From NCBI RefSeq assembly GCF_001612985.1, contig NZ_BDBM01000006.1, forward strand, positions 1-64,000: 64,000 nt of DNA, written 5' to 3'. The stretch is from Nocardia gamkensis NBRC 108242. GTDB taxonomy: Bacteria; Actinomycetota; Actinomycetes; Mycobacteriales; Mycobacteriaceae. Shown one piece after another: positions 17,724-26,060 of the stretch. The position numbers were made by a program, and so were the translations under genes. The notes below the pieces were generated by a model. The model saw only the letters and a list, made by a program, of their open reading frames with translations. It had not been told where the DNA came from and made no database searches. Numbering within the stretch: position 1 is the first letter of the stretch; every line of letters starts with the position of its first letter.

Positions 17724-18704
17724 TCAGGCCAGGGTCAGGGTCGGAACGCTCGGTATATCGATCATCCCCGAGCGGCGGTATGTCCCCGGCGCCACGCCGT
17801 AAGCGCGCTTGAACGCCTTGGCGAAGGCGAATTCGGAGCTGTAGCCGACCTGCGCGGCCACATTCCTGAGCGGGGCGTCGGATTCGCGGAGCATGCGGCC
17901 TGCGGTGGTCATCCGCCACCAGGTCAGATACGACACCGGAGGTTCGCCCACCAGTGCGGTGAACCGCTGGGCGAACACCGACCGGGACAATCCGTTTCGC
18001 GCCGCCAGTTGTTCCACGGTCCAGGGGGCGGCCGGGTGGGTGTGCATATCGCGCAACGCCTGGCCGACCGCCCGGTCGGCGAGCGCCCGCGCCCATCCCG
18101 GCGCATCGGTGCGCTGGTCGGCCCAGGTGCGCAGAATGTAGAGCAGCATCGCGTCGACCAGCGGGGGAACGATGCCATCCCGGCCGGGCCGATCCTGGTC
18201 GAATTCGGTCGCCAGCAGGCCGACGAGATGACCGAGCTCCGCGTTCCCGGCGGGTAGGTGCAGGAACACGGGCAATTCCTTCATCAGCGGATGCGGCCGC
18301 GTTCGATCGAGCTGGTATGCGCCACAGAGCAGGATCGACTGCGCTCCCGTGCCGTCCACGCGGACATGACCGATCGGCGAATCCGGTTCCGAGCGCTCGG
18401 GAGCGAAGTCGATCAGCGGCGTGTGCGGGCTGTCCGCGAGAGCGTGCGAGCTGCCTGTGCGGAGGAAAACCACATCGCCCGGGCTCAGCGCTAGGGGCTG
18501 GGTTCCGTCGGCCAGCAACCAGCATGTGCCGCTGAGCACGACGTGGAAGGTCGTGCCGGTGACGGCCGAAAAGCGCAGTCCCCACGGCGCTCGTACGTCG
18601 GTGCGGGCCGCGCGGGTTCGGCCCGTGCGCATCGCGGCAAGCGCGTCGGAGAGAACGTCCACAGGTTCAGGACTATAGGACATGTATTCCGGATTTTCAG
18701 GCAT
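17724..18704 (-). CDS. AraC-family transcriptional regulator with cupin domain
   Basis: A 326-residue regulator. Residues about 15-200 form the cupin-type sensor domain common in actinobacterial AraC proteins (DVLSDALAAMRTGR, LALSPGDVVFLRTGSSH). The last 100 residues are two helix-turn-helices (WTVEQLAARNGLSRSVFAQRF, then LRNVAAQVGYSSEFAFAKAFK). It is divergent from the NmrA-type gene 61 bases away and very probably controls it. ATG 18704 is given as the start; ATG 18683 (MSYSPEPVDV) is a fair alternative and neither has a strong ribosome site. Confidence 0.9.
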   Translation of the reverse strand: MPENPEYMSYSPEPVDVLSDALAAMRTGRTRAARTDVRAPWGLRFSAVTGTTFHVVLSGTCWLLADGTQPLALSPGDVVFLRTGSSHALADSPHTPLIDFAPERSEPDSPIGHVRVDGTGAQSILLCGAYQLDRTRPHPLMKELPVFLHLPAGNAELGHLVGLLATEFDQDRPGRDGIVPPLVDAMLLYILRTWADQRTDAPGWARALADRAVGQALRDMHTHPAAPWTVEQLAARNGLSRSVFAQRFTALVGEPPVSYLTWWRMTTAGRMLRESDAPLRNVAAQVGYSSEFAFAKAFKRAYGVAPGTYRRSGMIDIPSVPTLTLA

Positions 18705-18706
18705 TC

Positions 18707-18723
18707 ATCATCCGGGCGATGAT
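18707..18723. promoter_or_regulatory. Inverted repeat between the AraC and NmrA genes
   Basis: ATCATC-CGGGC-GATGAT is a perfect six-base inverted repeat with a five-base spacer in the 61-base divergent gap. It abuts the AraC start codon and is a candidate operator for autoregulation and control of the NmrA-type gene. Confidence 0.45.
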
Positions 18724-18765
18724 CCGTAGATTTCTTCCGGTACCACCGATCCGAGGAGAAATACG

Positions 18766-19602
18766 ATGACTGTTCTGGTGCTCGGCGCGACCGGCAAGAC
18801 CGGTAGGCCCGTGGTGGACGCGCTGGTAGCCCGCGGCGTCCACGTGCGCGCGGCAAGCCGCACTCCCGCCGCGGCCACCACCGGGGTCGAACCGGTGCGT
18901 TTCGACTGGGCCGACCGTTCCACCTGGGCTGCCGCGCTGCACGGCATCGACGTCGTGTACGTCGTCGGCCCGTACGCCGTGCCCGGCGAACCCCGCCTCG
19001 TCGGCGAGCTGCTGGCCGCCGCCGCGCACGTGCGCAAAGTAGTGCTGCTGTCGGTGCTGGGCGTCGGCGAGTTGCCCGACGCTGTTCCGATGGCCGCTTG
19101 GGAGGCGGACGTGCGCGCTTCGGGCAAGGAGTGGATCATTCTGCGGCCGAACTGGTTCCAGCAGAACTTCGGCGAGGGCTTCGCGGCGTCCCTGCGCGAG
19201 AACGGCGAACTCGCGCTTCCGGCCGCCGATGCCGTCGTCGGCTTCGTCGACACCCGGGACATCGCGGAAGTGGCCGCCGCCGCGCTCACCGAGGACGGAC
19301 ATGGGGGAGAGGTCCACATCCTCACCGGCCCGGAGGTCCTGACCCTCCGGCAGGTCACCGAGACCTTGGGTGAAGCCGCTGGCCGGGAACTGCGCTACCG
19401 GGCCATCACCGCCGACCGGTTCGCCGACGGCCTGCGTGAAGCCGGTCTGGACGAACGCTCGATCATCTGGCAGTCGGCCCTGTTCCGGTTGATCCGCGAC
19501 GGCGGCAATGCCGTGGTGACCGATACGGTCGAACGGATCACCGGCCACCCCGCCCGGGATCTGAAGTCCTACGCCCGCGAGAACGCCGCCACATGGAGGT
19601 GA
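18766..19602 (+). CDS. NmrA-like atypical SDR, NAD(P)-binding protein
   Basis: A 278-residue Rossmann-fold protein starting MTVLVLGATGKTGRPVVDAL, whose GATGKTG is the NAD(P)-binding glycine motif of atypical SDRs of the NmrA/HSCARG group. The usual Tyr-xxx-Lys catalytic pair is not obvious. A segment EWIILRPNWFQQNF typical of the group follows at about residue 123. GAGGAG lies six to eight bases before the ATG. Such proteins are redox sensors or quinone/flavin reductases. Divergence from the AraC gene suggests an inducible detoxification or redox role. Confidence 0.88.
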   Translation: MTVLVLGATGKTGRPVVDALVARGVHVRAASRTPAAATTGVEPVRFDWADRSTWAAALHGIDVVYVVGPYAVPGEPRLVGELLAAAAHVRKVVLLSVLGVGELPDAVPMAAWEADVRASGKEWIILRPNWFQQNFGEGFAASLRENGELALPAADAVVGFVDTRDIAEVAAAALTEDGHGGEVHILTGPEVLTLRQVTETLGEAAGRELRYRAITADRFADGLREAGLDERSIIWQSALFRLIRDGGNAVVTDTVERITGHPARDLKSYARENAATWR

Positions 19603-19649
19603 TCACGCCCGGTATCGACCGACGGTGACCCTGTGGTCGGTCGCGAAAT

Positions 19650-19796
19650 TCAATCCAGGCCGGCCCGGGTGGCGATCTGTGTCGCCCCCGCACCGGGCTC
19701 CCAGCCGGGAGGTCCGAAGGTGTAGCCGAGCCAGTCGCGTACGCGCCGCGTGGAGCGGAGGTCACGCCACAGCGCACCGAATTGGTAGTACTGAAG
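19650..19796 (-). pseudogene. Possible C-terminal scrap of a sterol desaturase-like protein
   Basis: The minus strand reads FGALWRDLRSTRRVRDWLGY, then TFGPPGWEP, before a stop at 19650. This resembles the C-terminal tail of actinobacterial sterol desaturase family proteins. No histidine boxes or membrane part precede it, so it is a fragment. The family assignment is from memory of the tail pattern only. Confidence 0.4.
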
Positions 19797-19958
19797 TGTG
19801 AGGATATCGGTGCTTTCGATGTTCTTGGTGGGACAGCCGCGGTGGACGCGATCATGGCTTGGGCCCGGGAACATCCGGAGGAGTCGGCCGAGGGGCTCAC
19901 CCGCCGGTTCGGCCGGCTCATCGACACGGTGTTCTCTATCGGCTCCAGCCGGGGGTGA
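19782..19958 (+). pseudogene. Possible TetR C-terminal scrap
   Basis: The plus strand frame ending at TGA 19956 gives AMAWAREHPEES-like helical text (IMAWAREHPEESAEGLTRRF, then GRLIDTVFSIG). It resembles the ligand-domain end of TetR regulators. No DNA-binding domain is present. It abuts the desaturase-like scrap on the other strand, as expected where two genes have been cut by the same rearrangement. Confidence 0.3.
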
Positions 19959-20042
19959 CCGCAGGCTGACTACACTTCTGCTCGTGGTCATCTCGCCCTG
20001 CGGCGCAGATTCTCGGTGACCGCATGGTGTTCCGGTCGAGGA

Positions 20043-20195
20043 TCACGTGTAGGGGTCTTCATCTCGGTCGCTGTGGGGGCCTGGGCCCGCCAGGTTGCCG
20101 GACGCCTCGGATCGGCCCTCGAGAATGCTCTTTTCTCGGGCATCCGAGGTTTCGTGCGAGTCTGCCTCGTCGGCGGTGTCGCGGGGTTGATTCAT
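20043..20195 (-). CDS. Acidic small protein of unknown function (50 aa)
   Basis: A short gene missed by length-based calling. Reading the minus strand, CAGGAGAACC precedes the ATG at 20195, with AGGAG eight bases before the start. The product is MNQPRDTADEADSHETSDAR, continuing with more acidic, Gly/Pro-rich residues to DRDEDPYT. Composition is disordered and acidic (many Asp/Glu), with no cysteine or membrane segment. Similar short acidic proteins are frequent in actinobacteria but uncharacterised. Coding is supported mainly by the ribosome site and the composition. Confidence 0.5.
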   Translation of the reverse strand: MNQPRDTADEADSHETSDAREKSILEGRSEASGNLAGPGPHSDRDEDPYT

Positions 20196-20461
20196 GAGTG
20201 GTTCTCCTGAGGGGTTGGATCGTCGCTGTCGCGACCATCGCCTACCCCTTGATATGCAGGGCAAACCGAGGAAGCAATCCAGCGGCGATCTCGGAGTGCC
20301 GGCGGCCGATCACTATCGCTCGCGCCGCCGGGCTGGTCCCGAGGCCTTTGGAGGCGGAGGCGGTCGATCACCTGTCCCCGGAGACCTCGCGCGTCAGAAA
20401 CTCTGCCCGCCAACCCTGTTCATACGCTCGGCCACGCTTCTGAACGGGAGCCGGGTGCGGT

Positions 20462-20770
20462 TCACTGGGGCCCTGCGACGCACGGACTCGGAAGCGCGGA
20501 CATCGTGGCCAGGTCGCAGATTCCGCTGGTCAATATCTGCAAAGGGGCGGCGACCATGAGCACGAGAATTCCGATGATGTCGCCGCGCTCGAGGTAGTAC
20601 AAGCCCGTGCGCGCCGCCGCCGATCCGGAGTCCGCCGCCGACGAGCCGGTTCCGGCCGCGACGGTGGTCACCGGGGCGGCGCTGATCGGTTCGGCCGTCG
20701 CACCGGCTGCGGTGACGACGAGAGTCGCCGCGGCGGCCGAGGCGGCGGCGAGCCGAAGGGGGGTACGCAT
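20462..20770 (-). CDS. Small secreted or membrane-anchored protein
   Basis: A protein of about 102 residues with a clear Sec signal: a basic start, an Ala/Val-rich core (LAAASAAAATLVVTAAG) and a probable cleavage after ATAEP or nearby. The mature part is Ala/Gly/Ser-rich, then has a hydrophobic segment (DIIGILVLMVAAPLQIL) and two cysteines (GICDLA and SPCVAG) that could form a disulphide. Two consecutive ATG codons lie at 20773 and 20770. AGGAG is seven bases before the second, which I prefer. No family recognised. Confidence 0.65.
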   Translation of the reverse strand: MRTPLRLAAASAAAATLVVTAAGATAEPISAAPVTTVAAGTGSSAADSGSAAARTGLYYLERGDIIGILVLMVAAPLQILTSGICDLATMSALPSPCVAGPQ

Positions 20771-21161
20771 CATCGCGCTCCTATGTTCGTGAATCGGTGT
20801 TCACATACTAGCGTGCATCCGTGCCGTATCGTACGCGAAATCGCAAAGCTACCGGCTCCGGAGGCGTAGGGCGCGGGTCATGGCGACAGTAGCATACTGG
20901 CTCTAAACAGTGCATACGTCGGGTTCACCGCATGTCGAAGCTGTCATGCGCCAGGAGTGGAGGAACCTGAGGCGCCATCGCATCGTCGACGGTTCGAAGC
21001 CTCCTATATTGCGTGAATGGGCAGTCACATAGTGTCGGGTCGTACCAGAAAAATCGGTAGCCCGTCGAGTCGGTGCGGTCTCGGGGCGCCGGTCTGCGTC
21101 GGTGGCCCTCGACAAATTACGCCACCTGACTTGATCTCGCGGCGACGAAGAGCGGAGAGCA
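20771..21161. other. Intergenic region with a promoter-like inverted repeat
   Basis: No gene is seen. Just upstream of the secreted-protein gene, GTGAA and TTCAC (20789-20804) flank a six-base spacer, and TAGTAT on the minus strand (20805-20810) is a plausible -10 box. The rest is comparatively AT-rich and holds the lost start of the SDR pseudogene. Confidence 0.4.
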
Positions 21162-21963
21162 GGCAAGGTCGCGCTGATCACCGGCGCGGCGCGCGGTCAG
21201 GGCCGGGCACACGCGGTGCGGCTGGCCCAGGAGGGCGCCGACATCATCGCGATCGACCTGGCCGGGCCGCTGCCCGGCGTGCCCTACGACTCGCCCACCC
21301 CCGACGACCTGGACGAGACCGTGCGGCAGGTCGAGGAGGCCGGCGGACGGATCGTCGCCACCATCGCCGACGTGCGCGATATCGACGCCTTGCGCTCGGC
21401 CACCGACGCCGCCGTCGCCGAACTGGGCAGACTCGACATCGTGATCGCCAATGCGGGCAATCTGTATCCCGGCCGCATGGGACGAGATCACCCCCCAGGC
21501 GTTCCGGGACACCATCGACACCAACGTGATCGGAGTCTGGAACACGGTCATGGTCGCCGCCCCGCACGTGATCGCGGGCGGCTGCGGCGGCTCGATCGTG
21601 CTCACCAGCTCCTACGCCGGGGTGAAGATGCAGCCGTTCATGGTGCACTACACCGCCAGCAAGCACGCGGTGACCGGGATGGCGCGGGCTTTCGCCGCCG
21701 AACTCGGCAAGTACGAGATCCGGGTCAACAGCATCCATCCCGGCGGGGTGAACACGCCCATGGGTTCCGGTGACATGCAGTCCGCGCTCGCCGCGGCGGG
21801 GGAGACCAACCCGCTGCTCAACGGGATGGGCACCCCGTTCCTGCCGCGCTGGGCCGCGACCGCGGAGGAGATCGCCGACACGGTGCTCTTCCTGGTCGGC
21901 GACGAATCGAAGTACATCACCGCGGTGCCGCTGTCCATCGACGGCGGCGCCGCGCACTTCTGA
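21162..21963 (+). pseudogene. Mycofactocin-type short-chain dehydrogenase, frameshifted and start lost
   Basis: Two frames together encode a complete SDR. The first gives [20 protein letters not shown] (Rossmann TGxxxGxG) and an insertion with [19 protein letters not shown], typical of the mycofactocin-dependent SDR subfamily. It breaks at NAG; the next frame continues [20 protein letters not shown], the catalytic Ser region, Tyr-xxx-Lys (YTASK) and the end SIDGGAAHF. An extra A at 21459-21460 explains the shift. Upstream there is an in-frame TGA at 21132 and no start codon before the glycine motif. The two defects argue for a true pseudogene rather than one read error. Confidence 0.8.
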
Positions 21964-22006
21964 GGCGGGCCCGCCGCGAGCGAGCAGCGCGCGGCGGGGC
22001 GGGCGG

Positions 22007-22519
22007 TCAGATGCCGCGGTTCTCCGACTTGATCATCCACGCCAGCTTCTCCAGCGAGACGATGACCTGATGCAGCAGATCGCTGGTGCTGGGGTCCTCG
22101 GCGTCCACGGCGTCGTGCGCGTCGCGGATGGTGTCGATCGCCGCGTAGGTCCGCGTCGTGATCAGATCGACGACGTCGGTGGTGTTCACCTCTTGGGCGG
22201 GAAAGGGCGGCAGGCTCGTCGTCGCGGCGACGGTGTCGGAACGCCCGTCGGGGACGGCGTCGAGGGCTCGCATCCGCTCGGCGATGGTGTCGCTGCTCTC
22301 GCGGGCCGCGTCGACCAGTTCGTCGAGCTGTAGGTGCAGGTCGCGGAAGTTGGTCCCGACGACGTTCCAGTGCGCCTGCTTGCCTTGCAGATGCAGTTCG
22401 ATGAGATCGACGAGCACGCGCTGCAGGCCTGCGGCCAGCCGGGGGGAAGCGGTGAAATTCCGGACATCGTCGGCGAGGCGGCGATTGGTCCGCTGCTCGG
22501 TCCGAGGTGCGGCAGTCAT
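22007..22519 (-). CDS. dps: Dps-family ferritin-like DNA-protection protein
   Basis: A 170-residue Dps protein, which forms a dodecamer that oxidises and stores iron with H2O2 and protects DNA. The inter-subunit ferroxidase motif is clear: His in KQAHWNVVG, then the Asp and Glu in HLQLDELVDAARESSDTIAE. The C-terminal helix has LEKLAWMIKSE. ATG 22519 is chosen because AGGAG lies seven bases upstream; upstream in-frame codons are not needed. A Fur-family-like palindrome 48 bases upstream suggests peroxide or metal control. Confidence 0.93.
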   Translation of the reverse strand: MTAAPRTEQRTNRRLADDVRNFTASPRLAAGLQRVLVDLIELHLQGKQAHWNVVGTNFRDLHLQLDELVDAARESSDTIAERMRALDAVPDGRSDTVAATTSLPPFPAQEVNTTDVVDLITTRTYAAIDTIRDAHDAVDAEDPSTSDLLHQVIVSLEKLAWMIKSENRGI

Positions 22520-22566
22520 GGTTGTACTCCTTTCGGAATCCTTCGGTAGGACCAACCGTCGCTTTA

Positions 22567-22581
22567 TTGGAATCATTCCAG
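22567..22581. promoter_or_regulatory. Fur/PerR-like 7-1-7 inverted repeat upstream of dps
   Basis: TTGGAAT-C-ATTCCAG contains the perfect 13-base palindrome TGGAATCATTCCA (22568-22580). The 7-1-7 geometry and central AAT-C-ATT match Fur-superfamily operators, particularly the actinobacterial FurA/PerR type. It lies 48 bases upstream of the dps start in the divergent gap. Confidence 0.6.
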
Positions 22582-22851
22582 AATGTACTGTTGGGTAGGT
22601 CACTGCGCTGCGGATCGGCGTGGTGGTTTTCGCTGGTCAACCGCCGTCCAGCGAGCAGCGGCAACGGCCGGCCCGGTCGCGCCGGACTCGAGCAGGTGTA
22701 AGCCCGTTGGGAGACGGTGGGTTTCGTCCGAGCGCGGCCGACTTCCGTGGCCGGCTCACGGGCGGAGCGGAGTTGGGTAGGGGGCAGCGGCGTGTCCGGT
22801 CCGGCCCTACACTCGACGCACACACACGCTTTCGACGGAGGTGATCGGCGG

Positions 22852-23502
22852 TTGAATCCCATGGATCCGCGCGACCAGCACACCGCACGTTACGAAGCCG
22901 GTTATCAGCCGGGAAATTACCGTGATCCCGGGTACGGCCAAGATCACGGGTACAGCCAAAGCCCTGGGCAGGGCCGGGATCCCGGATACGGCCAGGGGGC
23001 CGGATACGGCCGGGAGCCCGACTACAACACGCATCAGCAGTCCGATCATCCGGACCAGCAGCGATCCCGGCCGCAGCAGGGACCGGAGGTCAACATCGGC
23101 ATGTTCACCGGCGGTGTGATCGCGGCGGCGGTGGTGACCGCGCTGGCGGCCTGGCTGTGCGCCTGGATCATCGAAATCATCGCAACCAGGGTGAGCGAGA
23201 GCGGCAATTTCGGGGTGTGGAACCCGATGGCCCAGGACGCGTACTGGTTCGCGGTGGTGGCCTTCATCTGCGCGCTGCTCGGCGGGGTGCTCTGGTATCT
23301 GCTTCGCCTGGGCACTCCGTCACCGGAACTGTTCTTCAGCTGGATCGTGGGAATCCTCACCGCCGCGGCGGTGATCATTCCACTGGCCCTGTCCAGTGAC
23401 CTGTGGGTGGGTATCTCGACGGGCATCGAGCATTTGGTGATCGGGCTGCCCATCTTCAGCCTGGTACGCATGGTGGGCGCGAAGAGCATCGTGTACCCGT
23501 GA
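22852..23502 (+). CDS. Gly/Tyr-rich tail plus four-helix membrane protein
   Basis: A 216-residue protein. Residues 1-75 are disordered with imperfect Asp-Pro-Gly-Tyr-Gly-Gln repeats (PGYGQDHGYSQ, DPGYGQGAGYG), followed by about four transmembrane segments (MFTGGVIAAAVVTALAAWLC, WFAVVAFICALLGGVLWYLL, WIVGILTAAAVIIPLAL, and a last one near HLVIGLPIFSLV). GGAGG at 22837-22841 is placed for the TTG at 22852; ATG 22861 is a possible alternative. It resembles unnamed actinobacterial membrane proteins; function unknown. It faces the divergent dps gene. Confidence 0.75.
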   Translation: MNPMDPRDQHTARYEAGYQPGNYRDPGYGQDHGYSQSPGQGRDPGYGQGAGYGREPDYNTHQQSDHPDQQRSRPQQGPEVNIGMFTGGVIAAAVVTALAAWLCAWIIEIIATRVSESGNFGVWNPMAQDAYWFAVVAFICALLGGVLWYLLRLGTPSPELFFSWIVGILTAAAVIIPLALSSDLWVGISTGIEHLVIGLPIFSLVRMVGAKSIVYP

Positions 23503-23578
23503 CGAACGAACCGGCAGCGTAGGCACAACCACGACGTTCCGCAGTTCCCAACAGGCATCGATGCGGTTGACAGGCCGA

Positions 23579-25117
23579 TCAGTTCACGGCGCCGGGCAGG
23601 CGCACGGTGAATTCGGTGTGGCCGGGTTCGCTGGCCACCGAGATGTCACCGCCGTGCGCCTTGACGACGGCCGCGACGATCGCCAGACCGAGGCCGGTGC
23701 TGCCCGCCCGCCGCGAGCGCGAGGAGTCGCCGCGCGCGAAACGGTGAAAAACCGTGGGCTGCAATGCTTCCGGTATGCCCGGACCATCGTCGGTCACCTG
23801 TAGCACGGCTCCTCCGTCGCCGTGGAAGTTCAGCGAGGTGAGCACCGTTGTGCCGGGGCCGGTATGGACCCGGGCGTTGGTCAGCAGATTCGCCAGCACC
23901 TGATGCAGCCGGGCAGCGTCACCGGTGGTCACCACCGGCTCGTCGGGTAGCTCCAGATCCCATCGATGCTCGGGCCCCGCGATGTGCGCGTCGCTCACCG
24001 CGTCCACCGTGAGCTGGGTCAGATCCACCGGCTCGTGTTCGAGTCCGCGGCCGGAATCCAACCGCGCGAGCAGCAGCATGTCCTCGACCAAACCCGTCAT
24101 CCGCCGGGATTCGGACTCCACCCGGGCCATCGCGTTGGCCACCTCGCCGGGCACCTCCGCGCGTTTGCGTTGCGCCAGTTCGGCATAACCGCGAATGGCG
24201 GCCAGCGGGGTACGCAGTTCGTGACTGGCATCGGCGAGGAATTGGCGGACCCGCGTCTCGCTGTCGTGGCGCGCGGACAGCGCGCTGGTGATGTGATCGA
24301 GCATCCGGTTGACCGCCGAGCCGAGCTGGCCGACCTCGGTGCGCGGATCGGCGTCGGCGGCGGGAACCCGCACGGGCAGGACCACTTCACCGCGATCGAG
24401 TTCGAGGCCGGCCACCCGCGCGGCCGTCGCCGCGACCCGGTCCAGCGGCGCGAGCGCGTGCCGGATGATCCAGATGCCGACCAGGATGGCGACGATCGAC
24501 ACGACCGCCGTGACGATTCCCAGAATCAGCAGGACGCGCAGCAACGTCGCATCGACGGTGGTCAACGGCAAACCGGTGACGACGACGTCGCCCGACCAGG
24601 TCTTGTCCGCGACCACTCGATACCGGCCCTGGCCGCCGAGAGCGACATCCACCGGTCTGCCGGTGGCCGCCACCGCGGCGAGTTGCTGTTGCGCGCTCCG
24701 TGACAGCGACCCCTGTGTGCCGTCGGCGCCTATGCGGCCCGCTTTGGTGACGCTTCCTTCGTGCACGATGGCGCCGATCATGTCGGGCTGGATGCCCCGC
24801 CGGTCGAGGAAGGCCGGTCCCGGACCGGTGCCAGGGGGTGGGAGAGGCGGTGGTGGCGGTGGCGGCTGCCCGCTGGGGGGTGGCCCGAGACTCGGACCGC
24901 CGCCGACATCACCGAGCGAGCGCTTCTGCACGTCGATCAGTTCGGTGTCCAGTTGGTGCACCAGGAACTGCCGCAGCGCGAATTCGGTGGCGGCGCCGAT
25001 CCCGACGACGACGATCACCAGCAACAGCACCTGACCGACCAGCAGGCGGGCCCGCAACGACCAGCGCCGTGGCCGAAGCACCCGGCGCGCCGCCTCAGCC
25101 TGCGGGCTTGAGGACAT
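23579..25117 (-). CDS. Two-component sensor histidine kinase
   Basis: A 512-residue membrane kinase. Transmembrane helices at about 23-45 and 193-218 enclose an extracytoplasmic sensor with a striking run of Gly and Pro (residues about 73-101). A HAMP domain follows. Phospho-acceptor His299 lies in DASHELRTPLAAIRGY; the ATP-binding part has an N-box (HQVLANLLTNARVH), a DDGPGIP G1 box and GSTGLGLAI. It overlaps the response regulator gene by 23 bases, so the pair is translationally coupled. The nearby secreted proline-rich protein may relate to envelope sensing; the stimulus is unknown. Confidence 0.95.
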   Translation of the reverse strand: MSSSPQAEAARRVLRPRRWSLRARLLVGQVLLLVIVVVGIGAATEFALRQFLVHQLDTELIDVQKRSLGDVGGGPSLGPPPSGQPPPPPPPLPPPGTGPGPAFLDRRGIQPDMIGAIVHEGSVTKAGRIGADGTQGSLSRSAQQQLAAVAATGRPVDVALGGQGRYRVVADKTWSGDVVVTGLPLTTVDATLLRVLLILGIVTAVVSIVAILVGIWIIRHALAPLDRVAATAARVAGLELDRGEVVLPVRVPAADADPRTEVGQLGSAVNRMLDHITSALSARHDSETRVRQFLADASHELRTPLAAIRGYAELAQRKRAEVPGEVANAMARVESESRRMTGLVEDMLLLARLDSGRGLEHEPVDLTQLTVDAVSDAHIAGPEHRWDLELPDEPVVTTGDAARLHQVLANLLTNARVHTGPGTTVLTSLNFHGDGGAVLQVTDDGPGIPEALQPTVFHRFARGDSSRSRRAGSTGLGLAIVAAVVKAHGGDISVASEPGHTEFTVRLPGAVN

Positions 25118-25844
25118 ACCCGGCGCCGCGCAGCGTGTGGATCATCGGTGCGCGGCCGTTGTCGATCTTCTTGCGCAGATAGGAGACATACAGCTCGACG
25201 ATGTTGGACCGGCCGCCGAAGTCGTAACTCCACACTCGGTCCAAGATCTGCGCTTTGCTCAAGACCCGCTTCGGATTGCGCATGAAGTACCGCAGCAATT
25301 CGAATTCGGTGGAGGTCAGGACGATCACCTCACCGGCACGGGTGACCTCGTGGCTGTCTTCGTCGAGCACCAGATCACCGACCACCAGCTGCGCGTCGCT
25401 GTCCTCGGTGGCCACGCCGGTGCGGCGCAGGAGCGAACGCAGCCGCAGCACCACCTCTTCGATGCTGAAGGGCTTGGTGACGTAGTCGTCGCCACCGGCG
25501 GTCAGCCCGGCGATGCGATCCTCCACCGAATCCTTGGCGGTCAGCAGGAGCACCGGCAGGGACGGGAGCTGTGCGCGCAATTTTCCGAGTACCTCGAGGC
25601 CGGTCATGTCCGGCAGCATCACATCGAGCACCACCACGTCCGGGCGGCCCTCACGGGCCTTGGCGATGGCGGTCCGGCCGTCACCCGCGGTCGTGACCTC
25701 CCACCCCTCGTACCGCAGCGCCATCGACATCATCTCGGCCAGCACGGGCTCGTCGTCGACCACCAGGACGGTGATCGGACTGCCGTCGACGCGGCGCAGC
25801 ACAACTCGTTCGGCCGGGCCGTTCCCGGTGGTCGTCGCGGACAT
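25095..25844 (-). CDS. OmpR/PhoB-type response regulator
   Basis: A 249-residue regulator. The receiver domain (about 24-140) has Asp30/Asp31 (VVDDEP), phospho-acceptor Asp74 (VVLDVMLP) and Lys124 (VTKPFS). The winged-helix DNA-binding domain (about 155-247) includes TSTEFELLRYFMRN and the C-terminal HTLRGAGYVLKP. Its overall pattern is close to the mycobacterial PhoP/TrcR group, but orthology cannot be set from sequence by eye. It is upstream of and coupled to the kinase and divergent from the proline-rich secreted protein gene, a likely target. Confidence 0.95.
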   Translation of the reverse strand: MSATTTGNGPAERVVLRRVDGSPITVLVVDDEPVLAEMMSMALRYEGWEVTTAGDGRTAIAKAREGRPDVVVLDVMLPDMTGLEVLGKLRAQLPSLPVLLLTAKDSVEDRIAGLTAGGDDYVTKPFSIEEVVLRLRSLLRRTGVATEDSDAQLVVGDLVLDEDSHEVTRAGEVIVLTSTEFELLRYFMRNPKRVLSKAQILDRVWSYDFGGRSNIVELYVSYLRKKIDNGRAPMIHTLRGAGYVLKPAG

Positions 25845-26060
25845 CGTCCCACCATGGCCACGAACGCTTGGGGTTCGCTGTGCCGTACCTATGTGTCCGC
25901 TGTGAGCACGGGCTCAGCGCAACCGGGCCCGCACCGCGGTTCACAGCCGGCACATAGCTTCCGCCAACGAAGGACAAATGTCGACGCTCAACGATTCTCG
26001 GGTCGGCCTCGAGCAGGGGCCGACGGCTTCGGACCTGATCCGACAACAGGAGGAACGCAG

